Part shown: one piece after another, positions 28,800 to 37,381 of the stretch
Layout of the letters: each line of letters begins with the position of its first letter
Position numbering within the stretch: the first letter of the stretch is position 1
DNA from: Pelistega sp.
Lineage (GTDB): Bacteria > Pseudomonadota > Gammaproteobacteria > Burkholderiales > Burkholderiaceae_B
Direction of reading: 5' to 3'
DNA: 64,000 nucleotides
NCBI GenBank assembly: GCA_030538255.1
Contig: JAUNUI010000001.1
Coordinates: forward strand, 173,827-237,826
The notes under the pieces: model-generated
Told to the model about the DNA's origin: nothing
Databases searched by the model: none
The model's input: the letters and a program-made list of their open reading frames with translations, nothing else
Position numbers and translations under genes: made by a program

Positions 28800-28890
28800 G
28801 CGTTTAGAGCTTAGCGTTTAGGCCTTAATGTTTAAGCTCATCATTTAGGGCTAATCGTTTAGGACTTAGGGCGTAGCGCTTAGCGCTTGG
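28800..28890. repeat. degenerate tandem repeats after the IclR gene
   Basis: Variants of AGCGTTTAGGGCTTA occur about five times in a row (for example TAGCGTTTAGAGCTTAGCG and TCGTTTAGGACTTAGGGCG). Period is about 15-18 bp and degenerate. Confidence 0.6.
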
Positions 28891-28920
28891 CGTATGTACC
28901 TGTTAATTTGGCGCAGGAGA

Positions 28921-28956
28921 ATAGAAAAAGCGGAGCATCAACTCCGCTTTTTCTAT
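28921..28956. terminator. bidirectional terminator, 15-bp perfect stem
   Basis: ATAGAAAAAGCGGAG (28921-28935) pairs perfectly with CTCCGCTTTTTCTAT (28942-28956). T-runs on both strands make it usable by the convergent IclR and PimD-like genes. Confidence 0.92.
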
Positions 28957-28990
28957 GGCTGCGCTTGGCTTAGCATCAGCGCTGGATTGT

Positions 28991-29068
28991 CTAATAGCAC
29001 GGACTTATCGCAATCAGCATAAACTTGTCCTAATCAACACGGACTAGACTAATCAACACGGACTTATC
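28991..29068. repeat. three copies of a 20-bp repeat
   Basis: CTAATCAACACGGACTTATC-like units start at 28991, 29030 and 29049. The last ends exactly at the stop codon of the PimD-like gene on the minus strand. Confidence 0.75.
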
Positions 29069-30214
29069 TTAATTAGCGCCCAGTAAACTATCGCTATAAC
29101 GCTCAAGATGATAGTCAACATCACCAAACATCATATTAATTGTGGTGATGCGTTTATAGAAGTGTGCGACGTTGAGTTCATCGGTTACCCCAATACCACC
29201 ATGCATCTGTACCGCTTCATGGGCGACATGACGAGCAAGCTTGCCCACATAGGCTTTTGCGCCTGAGGCTTTAATCAAGCGTTGTGCTGGGTCAGGGTTA
29301 GACATTTCCATAGCGGCTAACAAGGCCATAGAGTTGGCTTGTTCTGCGGCAATCGCCATCTCGGCCATACGATGTTGTAGGGCTTGGAAAGTACCAAGCG
29401 GAACACCAAATTGTTTGCGGATTTTTAGATACTCTAAAGTTGCATTATTTAATGCTTCAATTAAGCCTGTGGCTTCTGCAACTAAGGCCGTATTGCACAC
29501 GGCTAGGGCCTGAGCAATAGCGGGGGCTGCTTGACCTTCGGTACCAATCAAGGCGTCTGCAGGTACTGATACATTGTTAAGGATAACATCAGCAGCGCTA
29601 TGACCATCATGTGTACGGTAGTTTTTTAAGCTTAAACCAGCGGCATCAAGTGGGATGCGAAATACCGAAATGCCTTGGGCATCGCTGGTAGCACCAGCAC
29701 TACGTGCTGAGACTAAGAGATAGTCAACATCTTTGGCGTCTAACACGGCGGCTTTATGGCCATTGATAAGCCATGCGTCACCTTGCTTTTGCGCACTGGT
29801 GCCTACATGGGTTTCTTGATAGCGAGACTCTGGCTCGTAATGGGCAAAGGCATAGCGCGTCGCTCCAGAGGCAATCTCTTCAATCAGTGTGGCTTTCTGT
29901 TCAGGCGTTGCTGCTTCTTGCAATAAGGTGCCGGAAAGAATAACCGTACTGATATAAGGCTCTAGTACAAGTCCAGGCGCTAATGCACGCATCACTAAAT
30001 AGGTATCCAGAGCGGTACCATTCAGGCCACCGAAATCTTCGTGAAAAGGCAGTGCTAAGATCCCAAGCTCAGCGAATGTATTCCAGATGGCAGGATCAAA
30101 ATTCGCATCAGCAGCAACACGTTGACGACGCGTCTCGAAACTATAGTCTTTGTTAATAAAGCGGTTCAAGGTGTCCTGTAAGGACAGTTGTTCTTCGGTA
30201 AAGTTGAAATCCAT
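29069..30214 (-). CDS. acyl-CoA dehydrogenase, PimD-like small subunit
   Basis: Acyl-CoA dehydrogenase fold, 381 residues. FTEEQLSLQDTLNRFINKDY opens it and QMHGGIGVTDELNVAHFYKR is the late helix. After it the canonical catalytic EGT turn is replaced by MMFGDVDYH, as in the second partner of heteromeric dehydrogenases such as PimD and the mycobacterial sterol side-chain enzymes. I infer that it forms a heterotetramer with the PimC-like product of the upstream gene. It lacks the cofactor-loop TEPGAGSD, having AHYEPESRYQET instead, again typical of the non-FAD-site partner. Start ATG at 30214 has no strong ribosome site. Confidence 0.88.
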   Translation of the reverse strand: MDFNFTEEQLSLQDTLNRFINKDYSFETRRQRVAADANFDPAIWNTFAELGILALPFHEDFGGLNGTALDTYLVMRALAPGLVLEPYISTVILSGTLLQEAATPEQKATLIEEIASGATRYAFAHYEPESRYQETHVGTSAQKQGDAWLINGHKAAVLDAKDVDYLLVSARSAGATSDAQGISVFRIPLDAAGLSLKNYRTHDGHSAADVILNNVSVPADALIGTEGQAAPAIAQALAVCNTALVAEATGLIEALNNATLEYLKIRKQFGVPLGTFQALQHRMAEMAIAAEQANSMALLAAMEMSNPDPAQRLIKASGAKAYVGKLARHVAHEAVQMHGGIGVTDELNVAHFYKRITTINMMFGDVDYHLERYSDSLLGAN

Positions 30215-30240
30215 TTAAGGGCTCCACAATGTTAGTTTTT

Positions 30241-30256
30241 TACTCTGCCATGAGTA
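30241..30256. promoter_or_regulatory. palindrome TACTC-N6-GAGTA upstream of the PimD-like gene
   Basis: TACTCTGCCATGAGTA is symmetrical and contains CTCTGCCA, which recurs inverted as TGGCAGAG at 30317. It resembles the operator half-site but not the whole consensus. It lies 27 bases from the PimD-like start. Confidence 0.3.
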
Positions 30257-30416
30257 GCGGTGTATAAGCGAAAATTAAGTGCTTTTTTACAATCGCATTG
30301 GTTTGTGTTGGTGTATGGCAGAGTTAAATTTGTTTAATCGATCTTTAAAATAAATTGTCCGTAGTAATCAAAGGCTGTGTATAAATTTAATCTATAAAGC
30401 CTCGGCCATTACTGAT

Positions 30417-31613
30417 TTATAGGCCAAGAATCATGCGGCAGATAATGCCTTTTTGGACCTCACTTGAACCACCATAAATAGTGGTTTTACGTACGTTAAA
30501 GTTATAGCCAGTTAAGTGTTCAAATTCATTCGGGAAAGCGCTACTAATTGCCTCGTGCGCTTCGTTGTGTAGCAAATGCGCTACGCCATAAGGGCCCAAT
30601 GCATGCGATGCTAATTCCGCAATAGTCTGTTGAATTTCTGAACCCTTGACCTTCAGAATCGATGCTTCTGGTCCCGGAGTATGTTGTTTGCCATCGCTAG
30701 AGACGAGTTTTAAGTTGGTGATTTCAAGTGCCATCAGCTCAAGCTCAACCGCCGCAATACGATCACGAAAACGCGTATCTTCAAGCAATGATTTGCCATG
30801 ATTGCCAGGGCGTTGAGCCGCCATATCCTTAACCCGAGCCAACGCCGCTTTCGAACGGCCTACACGGGCAATATTGGTGCGCTCATGGCCAAGTAAATAT
30901 TTGGCATACGTCCAACCCTTATTCTCTTCACCCACTAAATTAGCAACAGGAACGCGGACATTCTCAAACCAGACTTCATTAATCTCATGACCATCATCCA
31001 ACATAATGATGGGACGGACAGTGATACCTGGGGTGTTCATATCAATCAGCAAGAAAGAGATGCCTTCTTGTTTACGTACACTTGGGTCAGTACGAACTAA
31101 ACAGAAAATCCAATTGGCATATTGACCCAGTGTGGTCCAGGTTTTTTGGCCGTTAACCACATAATGATCACCTTCACGTACCGCAGTTGTTTTGAGCGAA
31201 GCAAGGTCAGAACCTGCACCTGGCTCAGAGTAACCCTGACACCACCAATCCTCACCAGAAATAATGCGTGGCAAGAAATAGTCTTTCTGGGCTTGTGAAG
31301 CATACTTCTGAATCACAGGCGCAACCATTTTCACGCCGAAGGCCAGTTGTTCAGGAGCGCCAAAGCGAGCGCATTCTTCTTCAAAAATATGGCGTTGGAC
31401 AGCATCCCAGCCTGTGCCACCGTATTCAACAGGCCACGAGGGGGCACCCCAACCTTGTTGGTATAGCGCTTTCTGCCATTGAATACGCTCTTCTTTACTT
31501 AGCGGTTCATAGTTGAAAGTCTTCTGGCGAACTTCGGCAGATACGTTGTTTTCTAAGAATTGTCGAACCTCATCGCGAAAAGCGAGTTGTTCTGGCGTCA
31601 GCGTCAAATCCAT
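30417..31613 (-). CDS. acyl-CoA dehydrogenase, PimC-like large subunit
   Basis: Acyl-CoA dehydrogenase of 398 residues with the FAD-contacting segments QGYSEPGAGSDLASLKTTA and NGQKTWTTLGQYANWIFCL. The C-terminal turn is TIYGGSSEVQKGII, with GGS in place of EGT, the form found in PimC, FadE26 and similar large subunits. With the downstream PimD-like gene it probably makes one alpha2-beta2 enzyme. The ATG at 31613 follows AGGA by seven bases; the frame is open 37 codons further but that stretch covers the promoter and an operator. It is divergent from the PimF-like gene. Confidence 0.9.
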   Translation of the reverse strand: MDLTLTPEQLAFRDEVRQFLENNVSAEVRQKTFNYEPLSKEERIQWQKALYQQGWGAPSWPVEYGGTGWDAVQRHIFEEECARFGAPEQLAFGVKMVAPVIQKYASQAQKDYFLPRIISGEDWWCQGYSEPGAGSDLASLKTTAVREGDHYVVNGQKTWTTLGQYANWIFCLVRTDPSVRKQEGISFLLIDMNTPGITVRPIIMLDDGHEINEVWFENVRVPVANLVGEENKGWTYAKYLLGHERTNIARVGRSKAALARVKDMAAQRPGNHGKSLLEDTRFRDRIAAVELELMALEITNLKLVSSDGKQHTPGPEASILKVKGSEIQQTIAELASHALGPYGVAHLLHNEAHEAISSAFPNEFEHLTGYNFNVRKTTIYGGSSEVQKGIICRMILGL

Positions 31614-31682
31614 GAGGGTTTCCTTTACATAATGTTTATCTTGATGTTCTACTCTGAATCTTCCTTGATTCTGCATTATTAA

Positions 31683-31697
31683 TTCCGCATTATGGAA
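31683..31697. promoter_or_regulatory. operator-like palindrome, PimC side of the divergent promoter
   Basis: TTCCGCATTATGGAA keeps TTCCGCAT and the final GGAA of the consensus. It lies 70 bases upstream of the PimC-like start. Confidence 0.5.
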
Positions 31698-31813
31698 CTT
31701 AATAATAAATAATGGAATTATCATAATTCATTAATTATCCTAGGTCAATTAGGGATATAGCTTTTTTTCATTGTTTTTTTTAAAGAGTTTAAGGTATTAT
31801 ATAGATAATTTAT

Positions 31814-31828
31814 TTCTGCAGAGTGGAA
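31814..31828. promoter_or_regulatory. operator-like palindrome, PimF side of the divergent promoter
   Basis: TTCTGCAGAGTGGAA keeps TTCTGCA and GGAA. It is 35 bases upstream of the PimF-like start and 131 bases from the site at 31683, so paired binding is possible. Confidence 0.5.
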
Positions 31829-31862
31829 TATTATTTTAATTAATATTATTAGGAGATTGGTG

Positions 31863-33959
31863 ATGGACGCAGTAAAGTATGAAATTAAAGACGGTGTTGC
31901 TTTGGTGGCTTTCCAGAATCCGCCTGTGAATGGCATGAGCCATGCATTACGCTTAGGTATTGTACAAGCAATTGATAAGGCGGAAAGCGATACTGCAGTG
32001 AGTAGCATTGTGCTAACAGGTTCAGAGAAAGCGTTCTCAGGTGGCGCTGATGTGACTGAATTTGGTACACCTAAAGTGATGCAGCAGCCAATACTACGCG
32101 CGGTTATTGAAGCACTAGAGGCGTGTGAGAAGCCTGTTATAGCGGCGATCCAAGGTGTCTGTTTAGGTGGCGGCTTAGAGTTGGCGATGGGGGCGCATTA
32201 TCGAATCGCTAAAGCCGACGCCCAAATCGGCCTGCCAGAAGTGAAGCTAGGTTTATTACCCGGTGCAGGTGGCACACAACGATTGCCACGTGCGGTAGGC
32301 TTAGAGAAGGCCTTAGAGATGATCACCAGCGGCTCCATTGTGAAAGCTCAGTCCTTAGCAGGAACCCAACTACTTGATCGTGTTGTTGAAGATGACTTAA
32401 TTGCAGCGGCTATTGCCTATGCCCAAGAGCTTGTGGTGAATCAGGCTCCATTAAAGCGCTTACGCGATCTGCAAGTGACTTCACAAACCGATGAGCAAGC
32501 CTTGCTCCAAACCACGCGCGAGACATTGCAGGTTAAGAGCAAGAATTTCCCGGCGCCGTTAAAGTGTTTAGAGACGGTACAAGCAAGTATGGAGTTGCCT
32601 TTTGAGCAAGGTTTAGCTTTCGAACGCCAGTTGTTTTTAGGCTTAATGAGTTCTCCAGAATCACAAGCTTTACGACATATTTTTGCCGCTGAACGCGCCG
32701 CCTTGAAAATACCTGATATCCCAGCAGACACACCATTACGTGAGATTAAGCAAGTGGCGGTGATTGGTGCAGGCACCATGGGTGGTGGCATTGTCATGAA
32801 CTTCCTGAATATTGGTCTGCCAGTGGTGATGTTAGAAATGAAGCAAGAGGCCTTAGACCGTGGTGTTGCAACGATTCGTCGTAATTATGAAAACACCATG
32901 AAGAAAGGGCGCTTAAGCGCAGAGCAAGTTGAGCAGCGCATGGGTTTACTCAGTACGACCTTATCTTATGATAACTTAGCCCAAGCGGATTTAATTATTG
33001 AAGCCGTATTTGAAGAGATGGGTGTGAAAAAAGCGGTCTTCACAGAGTTAGACCGAGTTGCTAAGGCAGGTGCCATTTTAGCCTCGAACACCTCAACCTT
33101 GGATGTTGATCAGATTGCGGATTTTACTAAGCGCCCTGAGGATGTTATTGGACTGCATTTTTTTAGCCCTGCCAACGTGATGCAATTATTAGAAATTGTA
33201 CGTGGTGCTAAAACAGCGAAAGACGTGCTGGCAACCTCCATACAGATCGGTCGTAAGATTGGGAAAAAGCCTGTAGTCTCAGGTGTATGTGACGGCTTTA
33301 TTGGTAACCGCATGTTATACCCTTATCGTGCAGCAGCAGATGAAATGGTCTTGGCTGGTGCATCACCCTCACAAATCGACAAGGCGCTTGAAGGCTTTGG
33401 CATGGCCATGGGGCCCTATCGCGTTGGCGACTTAGCCGGCTTAGATATCGGTTGGGCAATTCGTAAACGTAAGGCGGCTGAAAATCCAGAACAGACTTAT
33501 GAACCCGTGATCGCGGATAAACTCTGTGAGGCAGGTCGCTTCGGTCAGAAGACAGGCATGGGTTGGTATAAGTATGAAGCAGGTAATCGTCAGCCGATTG
33601 TTGATCCGATTGTCGGGCAAATTATTGAAGATTTCCGTAAAGCTAAAGGCATTGAGCCGCGTCAATTTAGCGACTCAGAAATCGTGCAGCGTTGTATTTA
33701 TGCCTTGGTCAATGAGGGCGCTAAAATTCTTGAGGAAGGCATTGCGCTCAGAGCCTCTGATATTGATGTGGTCTATCTCTATGGCTATGGTTTCCCTGCG
33801 CACCGTGGTGGCCCGATGAATTATGCCCAACAAGTAGGTCTGTTCAATGTCGTTCGGTCTATGCAGCGCTTTGCACGTGCTTCAGAGCAGGCAGCGACTT
33901 TTTGGCAAGTAGCGCCTTTGCTTGTGCAACATGCTGAATCAGGCGAGCCTTTAAAATAA
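31863..33959 (+). CDS. multifunctional enoyl-CoA hydratase / 3-hydroxyacyl-CoA dehydrogenase (PimF/FadB-like)
   Basis: Two-domain beta-oxidation enzyme of 698 residues. The N-terminal crotonase domain (about 1-190) has SGGADVTEFG and IQGVCLGGGLELAMGAHYRI, and the catalytic glutamates lie in GLPEVKLGLLPGAGGTQRL. The NAD domain (about 295-475) begins VAVIGAGTMGGGIVMNFL and includes ASNTSTLDVDQIA and GLHFFSPANVMQLLEIV with the catalytic histidine. Two C-terminal dehydrogenase domains follow. The ATG at 31863 stands eight bases after AGGAGA; TTG 31857 is two codons earlier. It is divergent from the PimC/D pair as in pimeloyl-CoA-degrading clusters. Confidence 0.95.
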   Translation: MDAVKYEIKDGVALVAFQNPPVNGMSHALRLGIVQAIDKAESDTAVSSIVLTGSEKAFSGGADVTEFGTPKVMQQPILRAVIEALEACEKPVIAAIQGVCLGGGLELAMGAHYRIAKADAQIGLPEVKLGLLPGAGGTQRLPRAVGLEKALEMITSGSIVKAQSLAGTQLLDRVVEDDLIAAAIAYAQELVVNQAPLKRLRDLQVTSQTDEQALLQTTRETLQVKSKNFPAPLKCLETVQASMELPFEQGLAFERQLFLGLMSSPESQALRHIFAAERAALKIPDIPADTPLREIKQVAVIGAGTMGGGIVMNFLNIGLPVVMLEMKQEALDRGVATIRRNYENTMKKGRLSAEQVEQRMGLLSTTLSYDNLAQADLIIEAVFEEMGVKKAVFTELDRVAKAGAILASNTSTLDVDQIADFTKRPEDVIGLHFFSPANVMQLLEIVRGAKTAKDVLATSIQIGRKIGKKPVVSGVCDGFIGNRMLYPYRAAADEMVLAGASPSQIDKALEGFGMAMGPYRVGDLAGLDIGWAIRKRKAAENPEQTYEPVIADKLCEAGRFGQKTGMGWYKYEAGNRQPIVDPIVGQIIEDFRKAKGIEPRQFSDSEIVQRCIYALVNEGAKILEEGIALRASDIDVVYLYGYGFPAHRGGPMNYAQQVGLFNVVRSMQRFARASEQAATFWQVAPLLVQHAESGEPLK

Positions 33960-33981
33960 GCCTGTGCGTGCTGTGTGATTG

Positions 33982-34026
33982 AAAATCGGCTGGGCCTAGA
34001 AAGTTTGGGCTTGGCCGATTTTTTAT
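33982..34026 (+). terminator. terminator after the PimF-like gene
   Basis: AAAATCGGC (33982-33990) pairs with GCCGATTTT (34014-34022), with further pairing inside between GGGCC and GGGCT-type stretches, and ends in a T-run. Confidence 0.85.
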
Positions 34027-34074
34027 AGGATCCACCGTAAAATCCCATTCCTCAGGGCGTGAAGGGCGTCATGG

Positions 34075-34138
34075 GTGCTTAATCGATAAGGCGCTTAGTC
34101 GATAAGGTGTTCAATCGACAAGGCACTTAATCGACAAA
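34075..34138. repeat. four tandem copies of a 16-bp unit
   Basis: GTGCTTAATCGATAAG, GCGCTTAGTCGATAAG, GTGTTCAATCGACAAG and GCACTTAATCGACAAA follow each other without gap and end exactly at the stop codon of the minus-strand MFS gene. Confidence 0.9.
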
Positions 34139-35344
34139 TTAACGATTGGCGTCAGAAAAACAAATCCACCACGTCACTAAGCCGAGTGCGCCACAAAACC
34201 CAATAATAATCGCTAAGGGGAGTGCGGTGCCGGCATAGAAGTAACCCGCTAAGGTGCCGGTGAGTGCAGCGCTACCTGTCTGTATCAGCCCAAAAATAGC
34301 CGAGGCTGAGCCTGCTTGCGCACGAAATATACTAATAGCGGCGGCTTGCGTATTCGACATGGTCATGCCACCAACACCAAAGACAAAGAACATGCAGATG
34401 AGCAAGAGCGGCAGGGAGAGGTGTTCAAACTGGAAGAATAGGAAAATACTGGCAGCAGTAAATAAGACGCCCATCGCTACACCCAGAATGCGCTCAATGC
34501 GGATATGCTTAATAATGCGAGCATTAATTGAGGCGGCTAAAAATAAACCAAAGACATTGAAGGCAAAGGTATAACCAAAGTAGGTTTTATCAATGCCCAG
34601 TGCGTCCGTGACTAAGTAAGAGGCGATCGAGATGTAGGCAAACATAGAGCCAAAGGCGCAGCTTGCTAGGATGACATAGCCTAAGAATTGTTTATGTTTC
34701 AAGAAGCCAAACGAAGAAGCAAATAAGGTTTTGATCTTACTAAGTGCCTGACCGCCTTTAGCTGGTGCTGTTTCAAACATCAGGAAGTGGACGGCGAATA
34801 GCAGGGTTATACCAAATATGCTCAAGGCGATAAAGTGAGATTGCCAAGCAAACCAGTGTAGCAATAGACTGCCGAGGATGGGTGCTAAGGCTGGCACAAT
34901 GGCCATCGCTGAGGCAATGTGTGACATAAAGCTCGCCGCTTCTTGTCGTTCATATAAATCAGCAATCATTGCACGCCCTAGGACAGGACCTGCTGCTGCG
35001 GCTAATCCCTGAATAAAGCGTGCTAGCCACATCATCTCAATACTCGCTACAAGAAAACAGGTGATTGAGGCGGCAATATAAAAAAGAAGGCTGAGTTTTA
35101 GAATCGGTAAGCGACCGTAGTGGTCAGAGAGAGGTCCAGAGATAATTTGCCCACCAGCAAAACCTAACATAAAGAAAGTCAGTGTCAGCTGTACTTGAGA
35201 CTCGCTGGTGCCAAAGCTTCGGGTCATATCCATAAAGCCTGACAAGTAGAGATCCGTAGAAATTGCACTAAGTGCTACGGTGGCAATTAGGACAATAATC
35301 TGTAATTTTGAAAACTTAGGTTTGAGACTTGAGGACGTGGGCAT
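34139..35344 (-). CDS. Bcr/CflA-type MFS multidrug efflux transporter
   Basis: Proton-driven inner-membrane exporter of 401 residues with twelve hydrophobic segments. The start region ALSAISTDLYLSGFMDM (TM1 with conserved DLYLP-like motif), GQIISGPLSDHYGRLPIL (the MFS loop signature) and RFIQGLAAAAGPVLGRAMIADLY are characteristic of Bcr/CflA drug resistance pumps. Drug specificity cannot be read. It is probably unrelated to the neighbouring catabolic genes. Confidence 0.92.
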   Translation of the reverse strand: MPTSSSLKPKFSKLQIIVLIATVALSAISTDLYLSGFMDMTRSFGTSESQVQLTLTFFMLGFAGGQIISGPLSDHYGRLPILKLSLLFYIAASITCFLVASIEMMWLARFIQGLAAAAGPVLGRAMIADLYERQEAASFMSHIASAMAIVPALAPILGSLLLHWFAWQSHFIALSIFGITLLFAVHFLMFETAPAKGGQALSKIKTLFASSFGFLKHKQFLGYVILASCAFGSMFAYISIASYLVTDALGIDKTYFGYTFAFNVFGLFLAASINARIIKHIRIERILGVAMGVLFTAASIFLFFQFEHLSLPLLLICMFFVFGVGGMTMSNTQAAAISIFRAQAGSASAIFGLIQTGSAALTGTLAGYFYAGTALPLAIIIGFCGALGLVTWWICFSDANR

Positions 35345-35650
35345 ATGGATTGACGATAATCGCTATCAAGAGATCAGCAAACCCCTATTGTACCTGTTTC
35401 TACCCGCATGCACCGATGTCTCTATCAGTGTTCTAGTGCCTCACGTTTGTGGGGTAGAGCCATGTTTGCAGACATAACTAGAAATTATGTATTTGGTCGG
35501 GTCCCTTATACTGTCGTAAGTCGATCTGTCTTGCCATGTTTAAGAAGCAGGATAAGCCTTATTTAAGAAGGAGGATAAGGTGCGCAGCGATACCTAGGAT
35601 AGAGCAGACAGTAAAAACTGTTAAAATAATAGGTCCATTGATTAAATTGT
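35345..35650. other. intergenic region with a short direct repeat
   Basis: The 306 bases between the MFS gene and psd contain a direct repeat: TTTAAGAAGCAGGATAAG at 35539-35556 and TTTAAGAAGGAGGATAAG at 35562-35579. No gene, RNA or strong hairpin is seen; the promoters of both divergent genes must lie here. Confidence 0.6.
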
Positions 35651-36328
35651 ATGATATCTAACCCTATGCATAAACCTGCTTATCCCCATCCGATTATTGC
35701 CCGTGAAGGCTGGCCTTTTATTGCAATCACCTTAGCCTTAGCGATTGCAGTCAGCTTTGCAAGCATGTGGATTGCTATTCCTTTTTGGTTGTTGGCGATC
35801 TTTGTCCTGCAATTCTTCCGTGATCCTGCTCGTATGGCCCCTGATGGCGATGATTTGATTCTAGCGCCTGCTGACGGTCGCATTGTGGTGGTTGAACAAA
35901 CCGAAGACCCTTATGCCAAGCGTCAAGCGCTGAAGATTAGTGTGTTTATGAACGTGTTCAATGTGCACTCTAATCGTAGTCCTGCTGATGGCGTGGTGCA
36001 GAGTGTTGAGTACTTTAAAGGCAAGTTCTTGAATGCTGCCTTAGACAAGGCTTCGCTGGAGAATGAGCGTAATGCGATTGTCCTGAAAACTGATGATGAT
36101 CAGTTAGTAACCTTCGTTCAAGTCGCCGGTTTAGTGGCCAAGCGTATTTTGAACTATGCAAAAGTCGGCCAACGCTTAGCCCACGGTGAGCGCTATGGTC
36201 TTATCCGATTTGGCTCACGCGTAGATGTCTATTTACCGCTTGAAGCCCAGCCCTTGGTAACAATTGGCGATAAGGTCAGTGCCACAACGACAGCGCTAGC
36301 CAGATTACCAAGAAGAGAGAATATCTGA
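35651..36328 (+). CDS. psd: phosphatidylserine decarboxylase proenzyme (short form)
   Basis: Membrane-associated pyruvoyl enzyme that makes phosphatidylethanolamine from phosphatidylserine. The 225 residues match the short PSD-A class. Residues 13-55 include two hydrophobic stretches. [18 protein letters not shown] is conserved, and self-cleavage occurs within [13 protein letters not shown] before S189, which becomes the pyruvoyl group. A start at the ATG 15 bases downstream ([10 protein letters not shown]) would fit homologues equally well; neither has a strong ribosome site. The stop overlaps the pssA start as TGATG. Confidence 0.94.
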   Translation: MISNPMHKPAYPHPIIAREGWPFIAITLALAIAVSFASMWIAIPFWLLAIFVLQFFRDPARMAPDGDDLILAPADGRIVVVEQTEDPYAKRQALKISVFMNVFNVHSNRSPADGVVQSVEYFKGKFLNAALDKASLENERNAIVLKTDDDQLVTFVQVAGLVAKRILNYAKVGQRLAHGERYGLIRFGSRVDVYLPLEAQPLVTIGDKVSATTTALARLPRRENI

Positions 36329-37122
36329 TGAATGCAAATAAACCGCATCGAGGTGCTTACTTATTACCGAATGCGTTTACCACAGGTAATTTGTTCGCCG
36401 GTGTCTTTGCCATTATGCTAGCCATGAATGGGCGCTATGAATTAGCCGCTACGGCTATTTTTGTTTCAATGATTTTAGATGGTATGGATGGTCGAGTTGC
36501 TCGCTTAACCAATACCCAATCGGCTTTCGGTGAGCAATATGACTCCATGGCCGATATGGTTTCTTTCGGCGTGGCGCCTGCCTTAGTGATGTATTCCTAC
36601 TTATTGAATGATATCGGACGTTGGGGCTTGGTCGCGACCTTTATTTATGTTGCTGGCGCGGCCTTACGCTTAGCGCGTTTTAATACGAATATTGCCGTTG
36701 TTGATAGCCGCTTTTTCCAAGGTTTACCGAGTCCGTCAGCCGCTGCCTTATTGAGTGGTTTTGTTTGGTTAAGTGCGGAGAATCGTATTCCTACCGATGG
36801 TTTTATGGCTTGGATCGCCTTTATCTTAACGGTATATGCAGGCTTGACCATGATTTCGAATGCACCATTCTTTAGTGGTAAGTCAATGATTAAGCGTCAA
36901 GAGCCGACTGGCAATAAGCGTCCACCCGTATGGCTAATGTTAGCCTTGGTGTTGACCTTCGCTGTGGTGGCTTTGGAGCCAGCGCTTATGCTATTTGCCT
37001 TATTTGTGGTTTATTCTTTATCGGGTTGGGTGCTGTATGCTTGGCGTTGGCGCAAAGCACATCAATTATCTCAGGCACGCAAATCCGCGTTTGAAGAGCC
37101 TGACAACAAGGACGAGAAATAA
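36328..37122 (+). CDS. pssA: CDP-diacylglycerol-serine O-phosphatidyltransferase
   Basis: Integral membrane enzyme of 264 residues making phosphatidylserine, the substrate of the psd product. The CDP-alcohol phosphotransferase motif is DGMDGRVARLTNTQSAFG followed by EQYDSMADMVSFG, giving the pattern DGxxARx8Gx3Dx3D. About six to eight hydrophobic segments follow. Translation is coupled to psd by the TGATG overlap. The last codons and 3' flank are partly duplicated 75 bases downstream. Confidence 0.95.
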   Translation: MNANKPHRGAYLLPNAFTTGNLFAGVFAIMLAMNGRYELAATAIFVSMILDGMDGRVARLTNTQSAFGEQYDSMADMVSFGVAPALVMYSYLLNDIGRWGLVATFIYVAGAALRLARFNTNIAVVDSRFFQGLPSPSAAALLSGFVWLSAENRIPTDGFMAWIAFILTVYAGLTMISNAPFFSGKSMIKRQEPTGNKRPPVWLMLALVLTFAVVALEPALMLFALFVVYSLSGWVLYAWRWRKAHQLSQARKSAFEEPDNKDEK

Positions 37123-37216
37123 TTATCTTTCGATTGTTTTTAGCAAGGACCGGTAATAATTATTTTGCCGCTTGGTTCAAGCAAGCATGAGAAATATTAT
37201 CTTTAGATTGTTTTTA
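37114..37216. repeat. direct repeat including the pssA stop codon
   Basis: GAGAAATAATTATCTTTCGA and nine more bases at 37114-37142 recur with few changes at 37189-37216. The first copy spans the last codons and stop of pssA. Confidence 0.75.
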
Positions 37217-37227
37217 AATTTCGAAGT

Positions 37228-37345
37228 TAGAAAAAAGAAAACCGTAGCGAAGTTGGAAAGAGTACAACAGTAGCGAGGTTGGAAAAATAAAGCCGTTGTA
37301 AAGCTAGAGAAATAAAGCCGCAACGAAGCTAGAAAATAAAGCCAG
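37228..37345. repeat. degenerate tandem repeat, about four and a half copies
   Basis: Units of about 25-28 bp such as CCGTAGCGAAGTTGGAA, CAGTAGCGAGGTTGGAA, CCGTTGTAAAGCTAGAG and CCGCAACGAAGCTAGAA, each joined by AATAAAG-like sequence, run up to the terminator of the minus-strand lipoprotein gene. Confidence 0.75.
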
Positions 37346-37374
37346 TGAGTCAGCGATATGGCTGATTCACTGGC
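37341..37374 (-). terminator. terminator of the minus-strand lipoprotein gene
   Basis: GCCAGTGAGTCAGC (37341-37354) pairs with GCTGATTCACTGGC (37361-37374) with one G-T pair. On the minus strand TTTATTTT follows. Confidence 0.8.
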
Positions 37375-37381
37375 CATTTTA

